64,000 bases of DNA, from contig NZ_JTDB02000001.1 of the NCBI RefSeq assembly GCF_000785435.2, forward strand, positions 372,001-436,000, written 5' to 3'. The DNA is from Paraburkholderia sacchari (GTDB lineage Bacteria > Pseudomonadota > Gammaproteobacteria > Burkholderiales > Burkholderiaceae). The notes under the pieces were generated by a model, which made no database searches, was not told where the DNA came from, and worked only from the letters and a program-made list of their open reading frames with translations. This document shows positions 50,448-59,584 of this stretch, piece by piece (within the stretch, counting starts at the first letter, position 1; every line of letters begins with the position of its first letter). The position numbers and the translations under genes were made by a program.

Positions 50448-51574
50448 GACACCGATACCCCCAGCAAATGGCCCGCGCCCGCGGTGAACGCGGCGGCGGC
50501 GAGGCCGATGGCGATTTGCCGGAACGCCGAGAACGCCGCGCTACGCCCGTTGAACAGCGACGTGAAAACGCCAACGGCAGCGAGCCCGAGCGCGCTCAGC
50601 ACGACGCACTGGACGATGGCCGCTGTGCCGTGCGCCCACAGGAACGCCGCTGTCGGAAACGCCGCGCCCAGCGCGAACAGGCAGAACGACACGGCTGCGG
50701 CCGTCCACGGATTGCCGCCCAGCTCTTTCGGATCGATGCCCAGTTCTTCGCGCGCGAGCGTGTTGAGCGCCTCGTTCTTGTCGCGCATGATCTGCGCGGC
50801 TACACGGCGGGCTTCATCGGCGTCGATGCCCTTCGCCTGATAGATGAGCGCGAGTTCGTGGCGCTCGGCGTCGGGGGTGTGTTCGAGCTCGTCGGCTTCC
50901 TTGGCGAGCTGGGTGCGCGCGAGTTCGCGCGCGTTGGTTACCGAGAGCCATTCGCCGAGCGCCATCGAGCACGCCCCCGCGATCAACCCGGCCAGGCCCG
51001 TCAGCAGGATCGCGCGGTTGGCGCTGCCCGCGCCGGCCACGCCCATGATCAGGCAGAAGTTCGAAACGAGCCCGTCGTTTGCGCCGAGCACGGCTGCGCG
51101 CAAGTCGTTGCCCGAGGTCGCGCCCTTGTGCCACGACTCGGCGCCTGCGATCTGCGCGCCCTTCGACTGGCCGTGCGCGCGCTTGCTGGCGACGATCGAC
51201 TGAACGATCGCGGCGTGCTGATGCTCCTGCGCCGAGAGCGTTTCCGCTCCGGGCTCGCGCGCGTAGCGGTCGCGGTCGGCGTATTCGGTGGCCGCCACGG
51301 TGGGCAGCACGACCGAGGGGCCGAAGATGCGTGTAAGCGTTTGCAAGAGATGTGTCTTCGCGCTGCGCCGGTGCGAGCGCACGCGCACGCCGTTGGCGGC
51401 AAGCTTGTCGCGCCAGACTTGGGCGTGCTCGCGCTCCGACGCCGCAAGCTCGGCAAAGATCTGGCGCCTGCCCGCGTCTTTTTCGACGGCGCTGAGCGTG
51501 TCGTAGACAGCGGCGCTGTCGAGTTCGTCGGCGAGATTGCGCCGGTAGCGGTGGAGTTCCTGGGCGGAGGCCAT
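50444..51574 (-). CDS. MbfA-like iron exporter: ferritin-like domain fused to VIT1 transporter
   Basis: The 376-residue protein has an N-terminal ferritin/rubrerythrin-like bundle (about 1-140) with ExxH motifs SEREHAQVW and LSAQEHQHAAIVQ. A C-terminal VIT1/CCC1 transporter domain follows (LRAAVLGANDGLVSNFCLIMGVAGAG, GLIAGACSMALGEWLSV). This architecture matches MbfA, which exports iron under iron or peroxide excess in alphaproteobacteria. The gene is followed by a ferredoxin with ATGA overlap. No Fur or Irr box was recognised in the 223 bp upstream. Confidence 0.9.
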   Translation of the reverse strand: MASAQELHRYRRNLADELDSAAVYDTLSAVEKDAGRRQIFAELAASEREHAQVWRDKLAANGVRVRSHRRSAKTHLLQTLTRIFGPSVVLPTVAATEYADRDRYAREPGAETLSAQEHQHAAIVQSIVASKRAHGQSKGAQIAGAESWHKGATSGNDLRAAVLGANDGLVSNFCLIMGVAGAGSANRAILLTGLAGLIAGACSMALGEWLSVTNARELARTQLAKEADELEHTPDAERHELALIYQAKGIDADEARRVAAQIMRDKNEALNTLAREELGIDPKELGGNPWTAAAVSFCLFALGAAFPTAAFLWAHGTAAIVQCVVLSALGLAAVGVFTSLFNGRSAAFSAFRQIAIGLAAAAFTAGAGHLLGVSVS

Positions 51575-51797
51575 GATGCGTGTTGGAAATGCGTTCCAGC
51601 GAAGCTTAACCTGGTTCACCTGGCTCGATTCGCCTCGCCCAGCCCTTGCGTGCTTCCCGTGCGCCGCACGTGCCGCTTGCCTTTGCGCGCGCGAGTGCCA
51701 TGATGAAGACAGGGGCGCGCGCATGCGCGTCCCGGCGGCGGCGCAGCGGGTATACGGGGTCTTTGGCGCGGCTGCGGCTCCTTGCGGAGGGGCTGTC

Positions 51798-52016
51798 ATG
51801 GTCCAAGGCGAATTGAGGATCCTGGTGGCGGCGCTGGCCGTCTTTGTCGCGCTCGCGGGTCTCGCGGTTGCGATTCATGGGTTGCTCTTCGACGAACCTC
51901 GGGTCGTGCTGTACGGCATGACGATCGTAGCGTGCGGCATCGTCGCGTTCGTGGCGATGCTCACCGTGCACCCGAAGGACATCGAAATCGAGCATCGACA
52001 GCATCGTGAATCGTGA
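51798..52016 (+). CDS. Small two-span membrane protein (72 aa), hypothetical
   Basis: GGAGG lies 7 nt before ATG 51798. The product starts MVQGELRILVAALAVFVALAGLAVAIHGLLF (first helix), then RVVLYGMTIVACGIVAFVAMLTVHP (second helix), and ends with the charged tail KDIEIEHRQHRES. No family is recognised. It is divergent from the MbfA-like gene, with 223 bp between them. Confidence 0.7.
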   Translation: MVQGELRILVAALAVFVALAGLAVAIHGLLFDEPRVVLYGMTIVACGIVAFVAMLTVHPKDIEIEHRQHRES

Positions 52017-52313
52017 GCGCGCGATGTTGCGGTGCGCCATGCCGCGAGCGAGGGAAAGCTGTTTGCGCGCGCAACGGCCAGTTCGCAAAACGCTGAAAAA
52101 ACACCGGAAAAACCGGGCCGCGCGAATCTTTTCGCGCGTGTGACAAAGTCGCCCTTGCGGGTCGCGGGAAGTATCCTAAAGTGAATCCAGACGGCCGCCG
52201 CAATCGTGTCGAACGTAGCGACACTTGCGGCGGTCGGCATTTAATCCGCGCGTATGCCGAGGAGGTGCATCGTACAGGCGCGGCCCGCTGACCCTCAACC
52301 TAAGGCCATTCCC

Positions 52314-52607
52314 ATGCAGATCCTGTTTCCGAATGAGGCGCCCGAATACTCGGGACCCGATTTGACCTTGGCGTTTCCGGCAATGATCGATGGAGAGCGG
52401 GTGGAATGTACGATCACGGCGGCGGCGCTGGAAGACCACTTCGGCGCGGCCTCTCCGCGCGCGGAAGACATGCTTGACGCTTTCGATCACCATCGCGAGC
52501 GCATCGAGGCGGTCGCGCGCCGCCTGCTTTCCGAAACGCGCGCACAATGCCTCACGCTGCGCAGCGGCTACGTCCGCTTCGTGCAGGCGCACGGCGCGGC
52601 GTCCTGA
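52314..52607 (+). CDS. DUF1488 family protein
   Basis: The 97-residue cytoplasmic protein fits DUF1488: MQILFPNEAPEYSGPDLTLAFPAMIDGERVECTITAAALEDHFG, then EDMLDAFDHHRERIEAVARRLLSE. ATG 52314 begins the homology; the frame is open from 52254. Function unassigned. The 297 bp upstream contain no clear ORF. Confidence 0.78.
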   Translation: MQILFPNEAPEYSGPDLTLAFPAMIDGERVECTITAAALEDHFGAASPRAEDMLDAFDHHRERIEAVARRLLSETRAQCLTLRSGYVRFVQAHGAAS

Positions 52608-52635
52608 GTTTCCCGTTGTTGATGTCTTGAGATTC

Positions 52636-52669
52636 CCCCGCGGCCAGTGAGAGGCCGCGGGGTGTTTGC
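52636..52669 (+). terminator. Terminator between convergent DUF1488 and cytochrome b genes
   Basis: The 10-bp perfect stem CCCCGCGGCC / GGCCGCGGGG has the loop AGTGAGA and is followed by TGTTTG on the plus strand. Confidence 0.75.
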
Positions 52670-52701
52670 GTTTGTTCTTCCGCGTGGCTCGCGCGTGCGC
52701 G

Positions 52702-53235
52702 TCAGATCATGCGGCGCAGTGTGTTGTCGCGGAACATCACGTGGTGCGCGATGGCCGCGAGCGCGTGAATGCCGATGATCCAGTAGAACGCATTGCCGAT
52801 GAGTTCGTGCGCGGCCTTGACGGCCTTGCGCGCGACCGGGTCCGCGCCCACCAGCGTGATCTGCAGGTCGATGCCCGCGAGCATGACGGGCTTGCCGCCC
52901 AGATTGATCGTCAGGATGCCGAGCAGCGGCTGCGCGACGATGAACACATAAAGCGCCACGTGCACGAGCCGCGAAAGGAACGTGAGCAGGCGGTTGGAAT
53001 CGATGTCCCGCGGGGCGCCTTCCCACATGCGCCACAACAGGCGCAGCGCGGCGAGCGCGAGCACTAGCGTGCCCGCCCAGAAGTGCACGTTGCTCCAGAA
53101 CTCGCGGCTGTCCGAGCCCTTGGGGCCGCGCACTTCGATGGCGAGATAGGCGAGCGCGACGAGCAGGAAGACCGCCCAGTGAAAGAAGATGGCGGGCTTC
53201 GAGTAGCGCTCTGAGGAGGCGGAATAGGTGGCCAC
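52702..53235 (-). CDS. Cytochrome b561 family membrane protein
   Basis: GTG 53235 with GGAG upstream is the likely start (177 residues). The four-helix protein has heme-ligand-type histidines on its helices: AIFFHWAVFLLVAL, NVHFWAGTLVLALAALRLLWR, LVHVALYVFIVAQPLLGI and IGIHALAAIAHHVMFRDNTLRRM. It resembles bacterial YodB/CybB-type b561 proteins that accept electrons from quinol or superoxide. Upstream in-frame codons lack an SD. Confidence 0.9.
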   Translation of the reverse strand: MATYSASSERYSKPAIFFHWAVFLLVALAYLAIEVRGPKGSDSREFWSNVHFWAGTLVLALAALRLLWRMWEGAPRDIDSNRLLTFLSRLVHVALYVFIVAQPLLGILTINLGGKPVMLAGIDLQITLVGADPVARKAVKAAHELIGNAFYWIIGIHALAAIAHHVMFRDNTLRRMI

Positions 53236-53410
53236 GGGGCGGCTCCTTGATGGATGGATCGTTATCGTCGGGATGGTCGAGTATCCGTATGATAAGGACG
53301 CCGCCGCGCGCCGGGCATTTGCGTGGCCGGAATCCTTGATATGGCACCGCCGGATCCGGACCACGGGCGCACGCCGCCGGGGCGTGCGCGAACCCCCGAG
53401 ACTGAAGGAC

Positions 53411-54712
53411 TTACGCCGAGCCCAGGTAGAAGTAGCGGAACAGGAACACCGCCGCGATGATCCAGACGATCGGACGCACCTGGCGCGCGCGGCCCGTCAG
53501 CAGCTTCAGGCCCGCATACGAGATGAAGCCGAAGGCCACGCCGTTCGCGATCGAATACGTGAACGGCATCGCGAGCGCCGTGAGCGCGGCGGGCACGACT
53601 TCGGTGGCGTCGTCCCACGGCAGTTCCGCGAGTTCGCGCAGCATCAGGCACGATACGTAGAGCAGCGCCGGCGCCGTGGCGTAGGCGGGCACCACACCCG
53701 CGAGCGGCGCGACGAACAGGCTCGCGAGGAACAGCACGGCCACGGTGAGCGCCGTCACGCCCGTGCGGCCGCCGGCCTGCACGCCCGAAGCGCTTTCGAT
53801 ATAGGCCGTGGTCGACGAGGTGCCGAGCACCGAGCCCGCGAGAATCGCGGTGCTGTCCGCGAGCAGCGCGCGGTTCAGGCGGTGCATCTTGCCGTGCACG
53901 AGCAGGCCCGCGCGGTTGGCCACGCCCATCAGCGTGCCGGTCGCGTCGAACAGCTCGACCAGGAAGAACACCAGCACCACGTTCAGGATGCCGGTCGAAA
54001 GCGCAGCCTTGATGTCGAGGTGGGCGAAGGTCGGCGCGATCGAGGGCGGCGCGGAAAAGATGCCGTGGAACTGATTGCCGCCGAAGAAGAACGAGAGGAC
54101 CGTCACGCCCACGATGCCGATCAGGATTGCGCCGCGCACCTTGAGCACGTCGAGCGTGACGATGGCGAAAAAGCCGACGATCGCGAGAAGCGTGTGCGGG
54201 TCGTGCAGATTGCCGAGTTCGACGAGCGTGGCCGGGCTCGCGACGATCACGCCGGACGTCTTGAGCGAGATGATCGCGAGAAAGAGGCCGATGCCGGCCG
54301 TGATCGACACGCGGATCGAATGCGGAATCCCGTTGATGATGGCCTCGCGCACGCGCAGCAGCGTGACCACGAAGAACAGGCAGCCGGAGATGAACACCGC
54401 GCCCAGCGCCGCCTCCCACGTAAAGCCCATGCCCTTGACCACGGCGTACGCGAAGTACGCGTTCAGGCCCATGCCGGGCGCGAGCGCGATCGGGTAGTTC
54501 GCGTAGAGCCCCATGATGATCGAGGCGAGCGCCGAGACGAGGCAGGTGGCGACGAACACGGCGTCCTTGGGCATGCCGGCGTCGCCGAGAATCGCCGGGT
54601 TCACGAAGATGATGTACGCCATCGTGAGGAACGTGGTGAAGCCGGCTAGCACTTCGGTGCGCAGGTTCGTGCCTGCTTCTTCGAATCCGAAATAGCGTTT
54701 GATGGCGTCCAT
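53411..54712 (-). CDS. Purine permease, NCS2 AzgA/PbuG family
   Basis: The 433-residue, about 13-span protein has AzgA-type sequence: MDAIKRYFGFEEAGTNLRTEVLAGFTTFLTMAYIIFVNPAIL at the N-terminus, the substrate segment ALAPGMGLNAYFAY, and the second-repeat segment GTSSTTAYIESASGVQAGGRTG. These are proton symporters for adenine, guanine or hypoxanthine. It stands alone. The 312 bp upstream contain the terminator of the neighbouring DUF4148 gene; no purine riboswitch was recognised. Confidence 0.93.
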   Translation of the reverse strand: MDAIKRYFGFEEAGTNLRTEVLAGFTTFLTMAYIIFVNPAILGDAGMPKDAVFVATCLVSALASIIMGLYANYPIALAPGMGLNAYFAYAVVKGMGFTWEAALGAVFISGCLFFVVTLLRVREAIINGIPHSIRVSITAGIGLFLAIISLKTSGVIVASPATLVELGNLHDPHTLLAIVGFFAIVTLDVLKVRGAILIGIVGVTVLSFFFGGNQFHGIFSAPPSIAPTFAHLDIKAALSTGILNVVLVFFLVELFDATGTLMGVANRAGLLVHGKMHRLNRALLADSTAILAGSVLGTSSTTAYIESASGVQAGGRTGVTALTVAVLFLASLFVAPLAGVVPAYATAPALLYVSCLMLRELAELPWDDATEVVPAALTALAMPFTYSIANGVAFGFISYAGLKLLTGRARQVRPIVWIIAAVFLFRYFYLGSA

Positions 54713-54952
54713 GGAGGTTGGGCCTCGAGAGTCGTGAGGGTTGATTTGTTCTGGCGTTCGGCGTGGGCAGGGGCGATGGGAGTGTCGCTCCGGGCCGCTT
54801 CACGCATTGATGGGCGCGATTGTAAACAATTGTTCCGCAAGCGCATAAAAGCTTGGACGAGCGTGGAAGGGCCGCAACAGGTTGCTATGCGTCAATTGCG
54901 GGTGTCAGCGAGTATCAGCGAGCGCCAGCGTGTCAGCTCTAAAAAGCACAAA

Positions 54953-54996
54953 GCGGGAGCGGCGGTCCGTCTTCGCAGACGGATCGACGCTCCCGC
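54953..54996 (-). terminator. Two-tier hairpin terminator after DUF4148 copy 3
   Basis: The outer arms GCGGGAGCG / CGCTCCCGC enclose an inner hairpin TCCGTC-ttcgca-GACGGA. On the minus strand it is followed by TTTGTGCTTTTT. Confidence 0.82.
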
Positions 54997-55024
54997 AGTG
55001 GGGAGAATCTGCAGCGCGGTGCGC

Positions 55025-55279
55025 TTACTGCGCCGGCTGCGGCATCGCGCCCGAAGCGCGGCGTTGCGCGACGATTGCCGCGGCGCGCTGGGCGTTTTCG
55101 GGGTAGTGCAGCCAATCGAGCGGGTCGTAGCCCGCCGCACGCCATGCTGCGAGATCGGCGCGCACCTCGGCGCGTGTCAGCGGGCCCGTGGGGTTATTCG
55201 GTTGGCCCAGCGCGCTTGCCGAAACAACACAGCAAGCCACTGTCAGCACGCCAAGCGCCACACGTGAAAGAGTGTCCAT
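55025..55279 (-). CDS. DUF4148 exported protein (copy 3)
   Basis: The 84-residue product has a signal peptide (MDTLSRVALGVLTVACCVVSASA) and the full DUF4148 core PLTRAEVRADLAAWRAAGYDPLDWLHYPENAQRAAAIVAQRRA. AAGG lies 8 nt before ATG 55279. It is closer to copy 1 (49121) than to copy 2 in the GYDPxDWxHYPxN segment. Function unknown. Confidence 0.87.
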   Translation of the reverse strand: MDTLSRVALGVLTVACCVVSASALGQPNNPTGPLTRAEVRADLAAWRAAGYDPLDWLHYPENAQRAAAIVAQRRASGAMPQPAQ

Positions 55280-55312
55280 GGCTATGCCTTTCGTATAAGG
55301 GATAACCCTAAA

Positions 55313-55335
55313 ATTATAGGTCTTATCTCGATAAG
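55313..55335 (-). promoter_or_regulatory. Promoter of DUF4148 copy 3
   Basis: On the minus strand a consensus TATAAT (55318-55313) lies 34 bp upstream of the ATG. The palindrome CTTATC-TC-GATAAG (55322-55335) lies immediately upstream in the spacer, a likely operator position. The -35 is weak. Confidence 0.5.
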
Positions 55336-55391
55336 GGAAAGGTTTGCAATGAGAAAAATGCGCGTGCCATGCGTCGATCCTGCTGTCGTAT

Positions 55392-56396
55392 TCAGCGCGT
55401 CTTCGAAGCTGGTCGTTCGGACAGCTTCCGGTATTCGGCGGGACGCCGCCCGGTCCACTTGCGGAACGCGCGATGAAATGCGCTCGGCTCAGCGAAGCCC
55501 ACGGCGGCCGCGACGTCGGCGACCGAGCGCGTGGGGTCGCGCAAAGCCTCGAGCGCGAGGTCGCGGCGCAGTTCGTCCTTGATCGACTGACAACTGTGGC
55601 CTTCCTGGTGCAGGCGCCGGCGCAAGGTCGCGGGCGCGACGTTCAGGCGTTGCGCGAGGGCGTCGGCGTCGGGCCACGCGTGAGCAGGCAGGGCGCGCAG
55701 CGCGCGCCTCACGCGCGCGGCGAACGAGGCCGGATTACGGTACTTCACGACGAAATTGCCGGGCGCGTTGCGCAGGAAAGCGCGCGCCGAGGCTGCGCTC
55801 TGAATTACGGGAAGGTCGAGGAACGCGGGCGCGAGGTCGAACCACGAATCGGGCTGGTCGAAGGCCATGTCCTCGCAGATCATCAGTTGATACTCGCGCG
55901 CGTCGGGCGGCGCGGCGCAGCGAAAGCGCGCGGCAAGCACCGGAATGCGCCGGCCCACGAGCCAGCACAGCAGGCCGTAGACGAGGATGAACCAGGTGGC
56001 GTAGGCGAACATTGCCGGCACGGGCGTGCCCGCGCGCTGGCGGAATGCGATGCGAACGCGGGTGGCGTCGATGTCGACTTCTCCGCCCAGGTCGTCGAGC
56101 ACGAGGCGCATGAAGTGCACGCTGCGCTGCAGCGCCTGGCGGCCCGTCTGCGCGCCGAGTGCCGCGTGCGTCATGGCGATGAAACTGCCGCTCTTCATGG
56201 CGTGCGAGTCCTGGCCGAGGAATTCGTCGTCGAGCGCGCGCGCGATGCCGGCCCACAGCGCGCCGTACTGCGCCGCGCTCACGCGCGCGTGCGGCGCATC
56301 GAGCGCGCTCGCCGCGATGCCTGCCGCCTCGACGATGGGCGCTACGTCGAACCCGCCCACGCGCGCGCGCGCAACCGTCTCGCGCACGAGGCTCAT
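55392..56396 (-). CDS. AraC family regulator, divergent to the acyl-CoA operon
   Basis: The preferred ATG 56396 gives 334 residues, normal for AraC regulators with an N-terminal arabinose-binding-like domain ([25 protein letters not shown], then [28 protein letters not shown]). The C-terminal AraC double helix-turn-helix is [23 protein letters not shown] and [34 protein letters not shown]. An upstream ATG at 56516 is also in frame. It is divergent from the isobutyryl-type operon across about 250 bp and probably activates it in response to a pathway intermediate. Confidence 0.9.
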   Translation of the reverse strand: MSLVRETVARARVGGFDVAPIVEAAGIAASALDAPHARVSAAQYGALWAGIARALDDEFLGQDSHAMKSGSFIAMTHAALGAQTGRQALQRSVHFMRLVLDDLGGEVDIDATRVRIAFRQRAGTPVPAMFAYATWFILVYGLLCWLVGRRIPVLAARFRCAAPPDAREYQLMICEDMAFDQPDSWFDLAPAFLDLPVIQSAASARAFLRNAPGNFVVKYRNPASFAARVRRALRALPAHAWPDADALAQRLNVAPATLRRRLHQEGHSCQSIKDELRRDLALEALRDPTRSVADVAAAVGFAEPSAFHRAFRKWTGRRPAEYRKLSERPASKTR

Positions 56397-56487
56397 CGCG
56401 ATCGTGCCTTTTTCGCTCACTTTGCTGGTTTGTCCTGGCTGCACGGATCGGCCTCCGGTGGGGTTATCGACGACATTATGGCAAATT

Positions 56488-56526
56488 CGCTCATCGATTT
56501 TGATCGTGGCGGGCATCGAATGAGCG
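56488..56526. promoter_or_regulatory. Possible AraC-regulator site
   Basis: CGCTCAT and ATGAGCG are inverted 25 bp apart in the araC-acd intergenic region. The spacing and low complexity make this tentative. Confidence 0.25.
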
Positions 56527-56645
56527 CGCGCCGATGCCTAAACTTTTCATGGGCCTTGCGGCGACGGCTGCACGGCGCGACAGTGGATGCACCGAACGCG
56601 CGTCTCGCGGCGCGAGCGCGCAGGCAAGACAGGAAGGGGACACAG

Positions 56646-57779
56646 ATGGACGAGTTCTATACCGACGACCAGCGCATGATTCGCGACGCTGCGCGCGATT
56701 TCGCGAGCGAGCGCCTCGCGCCCAACGCGGCGCAATGGGACCGCGACGCCAGGCTGCCCGACGAGGTCGTCAAGCAACTGGGCGAGCTGGGCTTTCTCGG
56801 CATGATCGTGCCGCAGGAGCAGGGCGGCTCTTATACCGACTACGTGGCTTATGCGCTCGCGATGGAGGAGATCGCCGCGGGCTGCGCGTCGTGCGCGACG
56901 CTCGTGAGCGTGCACAACTCGGTGGGCTGCGGGCCGATCCTCCAGTACGGCAATGCGGAACAGAAAGACCGCTGGCTCACGAAGCTCGCGAGCGGCGAGC
57001 TGATCGGCGCGTTCTGCCTGACCGAGCCGCAGGCCGGCTCCGAGGCCAACAACCTGCGCACGCGCGCCGAGCTGCGCGACGGCAAGTGGGTGCTCAACGG
57101 CAACAAGCAATTCGTGACGAACGGCTCGCGCGCGAGCCTCGCGATCGTGTTCGCGGTGACCGATCCCGGTGCGGGCAAGCGCGGCATCTCGGCCTTCGTC
57201 GTGCCCACCGATACGCCGGGCTTCAACGTCGGGCCGCATGAGAAGAAGATGGGCATTCGCGCCTCGGACACCTGCCCGATCTCGCTCGTCGACTGCGCGG
57301 TTCCCGAGGCGAACCTGCTCGGCCAGCGCGGCGAGGGCCTCAAGATCGCGCTGTCGAATCTCGAAGGCGGGCGCATCGGCATTGCGGCGCAGGCGCTTGG
57401 CATCGCGCGCGCGGCTTTCGATGCGGCGCGTACCTATGCGCACGAGCGCGTGCAGTTCGGCGAGCCGCTGATCCGGCATCAGAGCGTGGCGAACATGCTC
57501 GCCGACATGCACACGCGCATCAACGCCGCGCGCCATCTCGTGCATCATGCTGCGAAGCTGCGCACGCGCGGCTTGCCCTGCCTTTCCGAAGCCTCGCAAG
57601 CCAAGCTCTATGCGTCCGAAATGGCCGAGGAAGTGTGCTCGCACGCGATCCAGATTCACGGCGGGTATGGCTTCCTGAACGACTACCCGGTGGAGCGCCA
57701 CTACCGCGACGCGCGCATTACGCAAATCTATGAAGGCACGAGCGAAGTGCAGCGCATGGTGATCGCACGGCAGCTATAA
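56646..57779 (+). CDS. Acyl-CoA dehydrogenase, probably isobutyryl/short branched-chain
   Basis: The 377-residue FAD enzyme has the normal catalytic Glu363 in [16 protein letters not shown], and [19 protein letters not shown] plus QFVTNG for flavin and substrate. CoA-side HSV-type residues ([14 protein letters not shown]) are also present. It heads an operon with an acyl-CoA synthetase, an enoyl-CoA hydratase and a 3-hydroxyisobutyryl-CoA-hydrolase-like protein. That set points to isobutyryl-CoA oxidation in valine breakdown. Sequence alone would also allow 2-methylbutyryl- or butyryl-CoA. Confidence 0.9.
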   Translation: MDEFYTDDQRMIRDAARDFASERLAPNAAQWDRDARLPDEVVKQLGELGFLGMIVPQEQGGSYTDYVAYALAMEEIAAGCASCATLVSVHNSVGCGPILQYGNAEQKDRWLTKLASGELIGAFCLTEPQAGSEANNLRTRAELRDGKWVLNGNKQFVTNGSRASLAIVFAVTDPGAGKRGISAFVVPTDTPGFNVGPHEKKMGIRASDTCPISLVDCAVPEANLLGQRGEGLKIALSNLEGGRIGIAAQALGIARAAFDAARTYAHERVQFGEPLIRHQSVANMLADMHTRINAARHLVHHAAKLRTRGLPCLSEASQAKLYASEMAEEVCSHAIQIHGGYGFLNDYPVERHYRDARITQIYEGTSEVQRMVIARQL

Positions 57780-57849
57780 GAAAGGATGGCGAAGTATTCG
57801 ATGCTTTGAAAAAGAGCGCGCACGCGCCGCAGACTAACAGGAGACGACG

Positions 57850-59565
57850 ATGACCGGGTTCACCTCATCCGCGCAGGCCTTCATCGACGCACGCGAGCTG
57901 CTGCTGCGTCACCGCACCGACTATGCGCGTGCGTATGAAGCCTTCGCGTGGCCGCAGCTCGACACCTTCAACTGGGCGCTCGACTACTTCGACGTGATGG
58001 CGCGCGGCAACGACAATCCGGCGCTCTGGATCGTCGACGATCTCGCGAACGGCGGCACGCGCTATTCGTTCGCGCAGATGTCCGAGCGCTCCTCGCGCAT
58101 GGCGAATTTCCTGCGCGAAAACGGCGTGGGCCGCGGCGATCGTCTCCTTCTGATGCTGCCCAACCGCGTCGAACTGTGGGACGTGATGCTGGCCGCGATG
58201 AAGCTCGGCGCCATAGTGCTGCCGGCCACCACGCAGCTGGCTCCCGGCGACGTGCGCGAGCGCGTGGAAGCCGGCGGCGCGCGCTTCGTGGTAGTCGATG
58301 CGGCCGAGCTTGCGAAATTCGATGCGCTCGATGCGAGCGTGAAGCGCATCGCGGTGGGCGGGGCGCGCGACGGCTGGATCGATCTCTCGCGTGCCTATGA
58401 AGCGAGCGCCGCGTTCGAGCCCGATGGCCCGACGCGCGCGAGCGACCCGATGCTGCTCTACTTCACCTCGGGCACCACCTCGAAGCCGAAGCTCGTCGAG
58501 CACACGCATCAGAGCTATCCCGTTGGGCACCTCTCCACGATGTACTGGATCGGCCTCATGCCTGGCGACGTGCACTGGAACATCAGCTCGCCGGGCTGGG
58601 CCAAGCATGCGTGGAGCTGCTTCTTCGCGCCGTGGAATGCGCAGGCGTGCGTATTCGTCTACAACTACGCGCGCTTCGTGCCGAAGGATGTGCTCAACGT
58701 GCTCGTGCAATGCGGCGTGACCACGCTGTGCGCGCCGCCTACCGTGTGGCGCATGCTCGTGCAGGAACCGCTCGCGAGCTACGCGGTGAAGCTGCGCGAG
58801 ATCGTGGGTGCGGGCGAGCCGCTCAATCCCGAGATCATCGAGCGCGTGCGCCACGCGTGGGGCATCACGATCCGCGACGGCTACGGCCAGACCGAAACCA
58901 CCTGCCAGATCGGCAACTCGCCGGGCCAGCCGGTGGTGGCGGGCGCGATGGGCCGGCCGCTTCCGGGCTACCGCGTCGAACTCGTCGATCCCGACGATCA
59001 GCCCGTGAGCGAAGGCGAAATCGCGTTGACGCTCGGGCAGAACCCGTCGCAGCGCCCGCTCGGCCTGATGACCGGCTACGCGAACAACGCAAAGGCCACC
59101 GAGCAGGCCATGCGCAACGGGTACTATCACACGTCCGACGTCGCAATGCGCCGCGACGACGGCTACTTCGTCTACGTGGGCCGCGCCGACGACGTGTTCA
59201 AGTCATCCGACTACCGCCTGAGCCCGTTCGAACTGGAGAGCGTGTTGATCGAGCACGAGGCGATTGCCGAAGCAGCGGTGGTGCCGAGCCCCGACCCGTT
59301 GCGGCTTTCGGTGCCCAAGGCATTCGTGATCGTGCGCCAGGGCTACGAGGCCGGCCCCGATCTTGCGCGCGAGGTGTTCCGCTTCTCGCGTGAAAAGCTC
59401 GCGCCGTACAAGCGCATTCGCCGGCTTCAGTTCAGCGACTTGCCGAAGACGATCTCGGGCAAGATTCGTCGCGTCGAACTGCGCCGCCGCGAAATGGAGC
59501 GCACCGAGGAACCCGCGCGCCAGCCCGACGAATACTGGGAAGAGGATTTTCCCGAGCTGCGATGA
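57850..59565 (+). CDS. Acyl-CoA synthetase (AMP-forming)
   Basis: The 571-residue ANL-family enzyme activates a carboxylic acid to its CoA ester via an acyl-AMP. It has the P-loop-like motif LLYFTSGTTSKPKLVEHTH, the DGYGQTETT motif, and the C-terminal hinge and catalytic Lys region (SDYRLSPFELESVLIEH; LPKTISGKIRRVELR). Overall it resembles medium-chain (MACS-type) synthetases. Its place in the operon suggests activation of isobutyrate or a related short branched acid from outside. It lies 70 bp after the dehydrogenase. Confidence 0.92.
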   Translation: MTGFTSSAQAFIDARELLLRHRTDYARAYEAFAWPQLDTFNWALDYFDVMARGNDNPALWIVDDLANGGTRYSFAQMSERSSRMANFLRENGVGRGDRLLLMLPNRVELWDVMLAAMKLGAIVLPATTQLAPGDVRERVEAGGARFVVVDAAELAKFDALDASVKRIAVGGARDGWIDLSRAYEASAAFEPDGPTRASDPMLLYFTSGTTSKPKLVEHTHQSYPVGHLSTMYWIGLMPGDVHWNISSPGWAKHAWSCFFAPWNAQACVFVYNYARFVPKDVLNVLVQCGVTTLCAPPTVWRMLVQEPLASYAVKLREIVGAGEPLNPEIIERVRHAWGITIRDGYGQTETTCQIGNSPGQPVVAGAMGRPLPGYRVELVDPDDQPVSEGEIALTLGQNPSQRPLGLMTGYANNAKATEQAMRNGYYHTSDVAMRRDDGYFVYVGRADDVFKSSDYRLSPFELESVLIEHEAIAEAAVVPSPDPLRLSVPKAFVIVRQGYEAGPDLAREVFRFSREKLAPYKRIRRLQFSDLPKTISGKIRRVELRRREMERTEEPARQPDEYWEEDFPELR

Positions 59566-59584
59566 AAACGGAGTGGAATCCGAA

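Noticed and set aside
54713..55024. Purine riboswitch before the AzgA-type permease
   Set aside because: No matching three-way-junction elements are visible; the only strong structure belongs to the neighbouring terminator.
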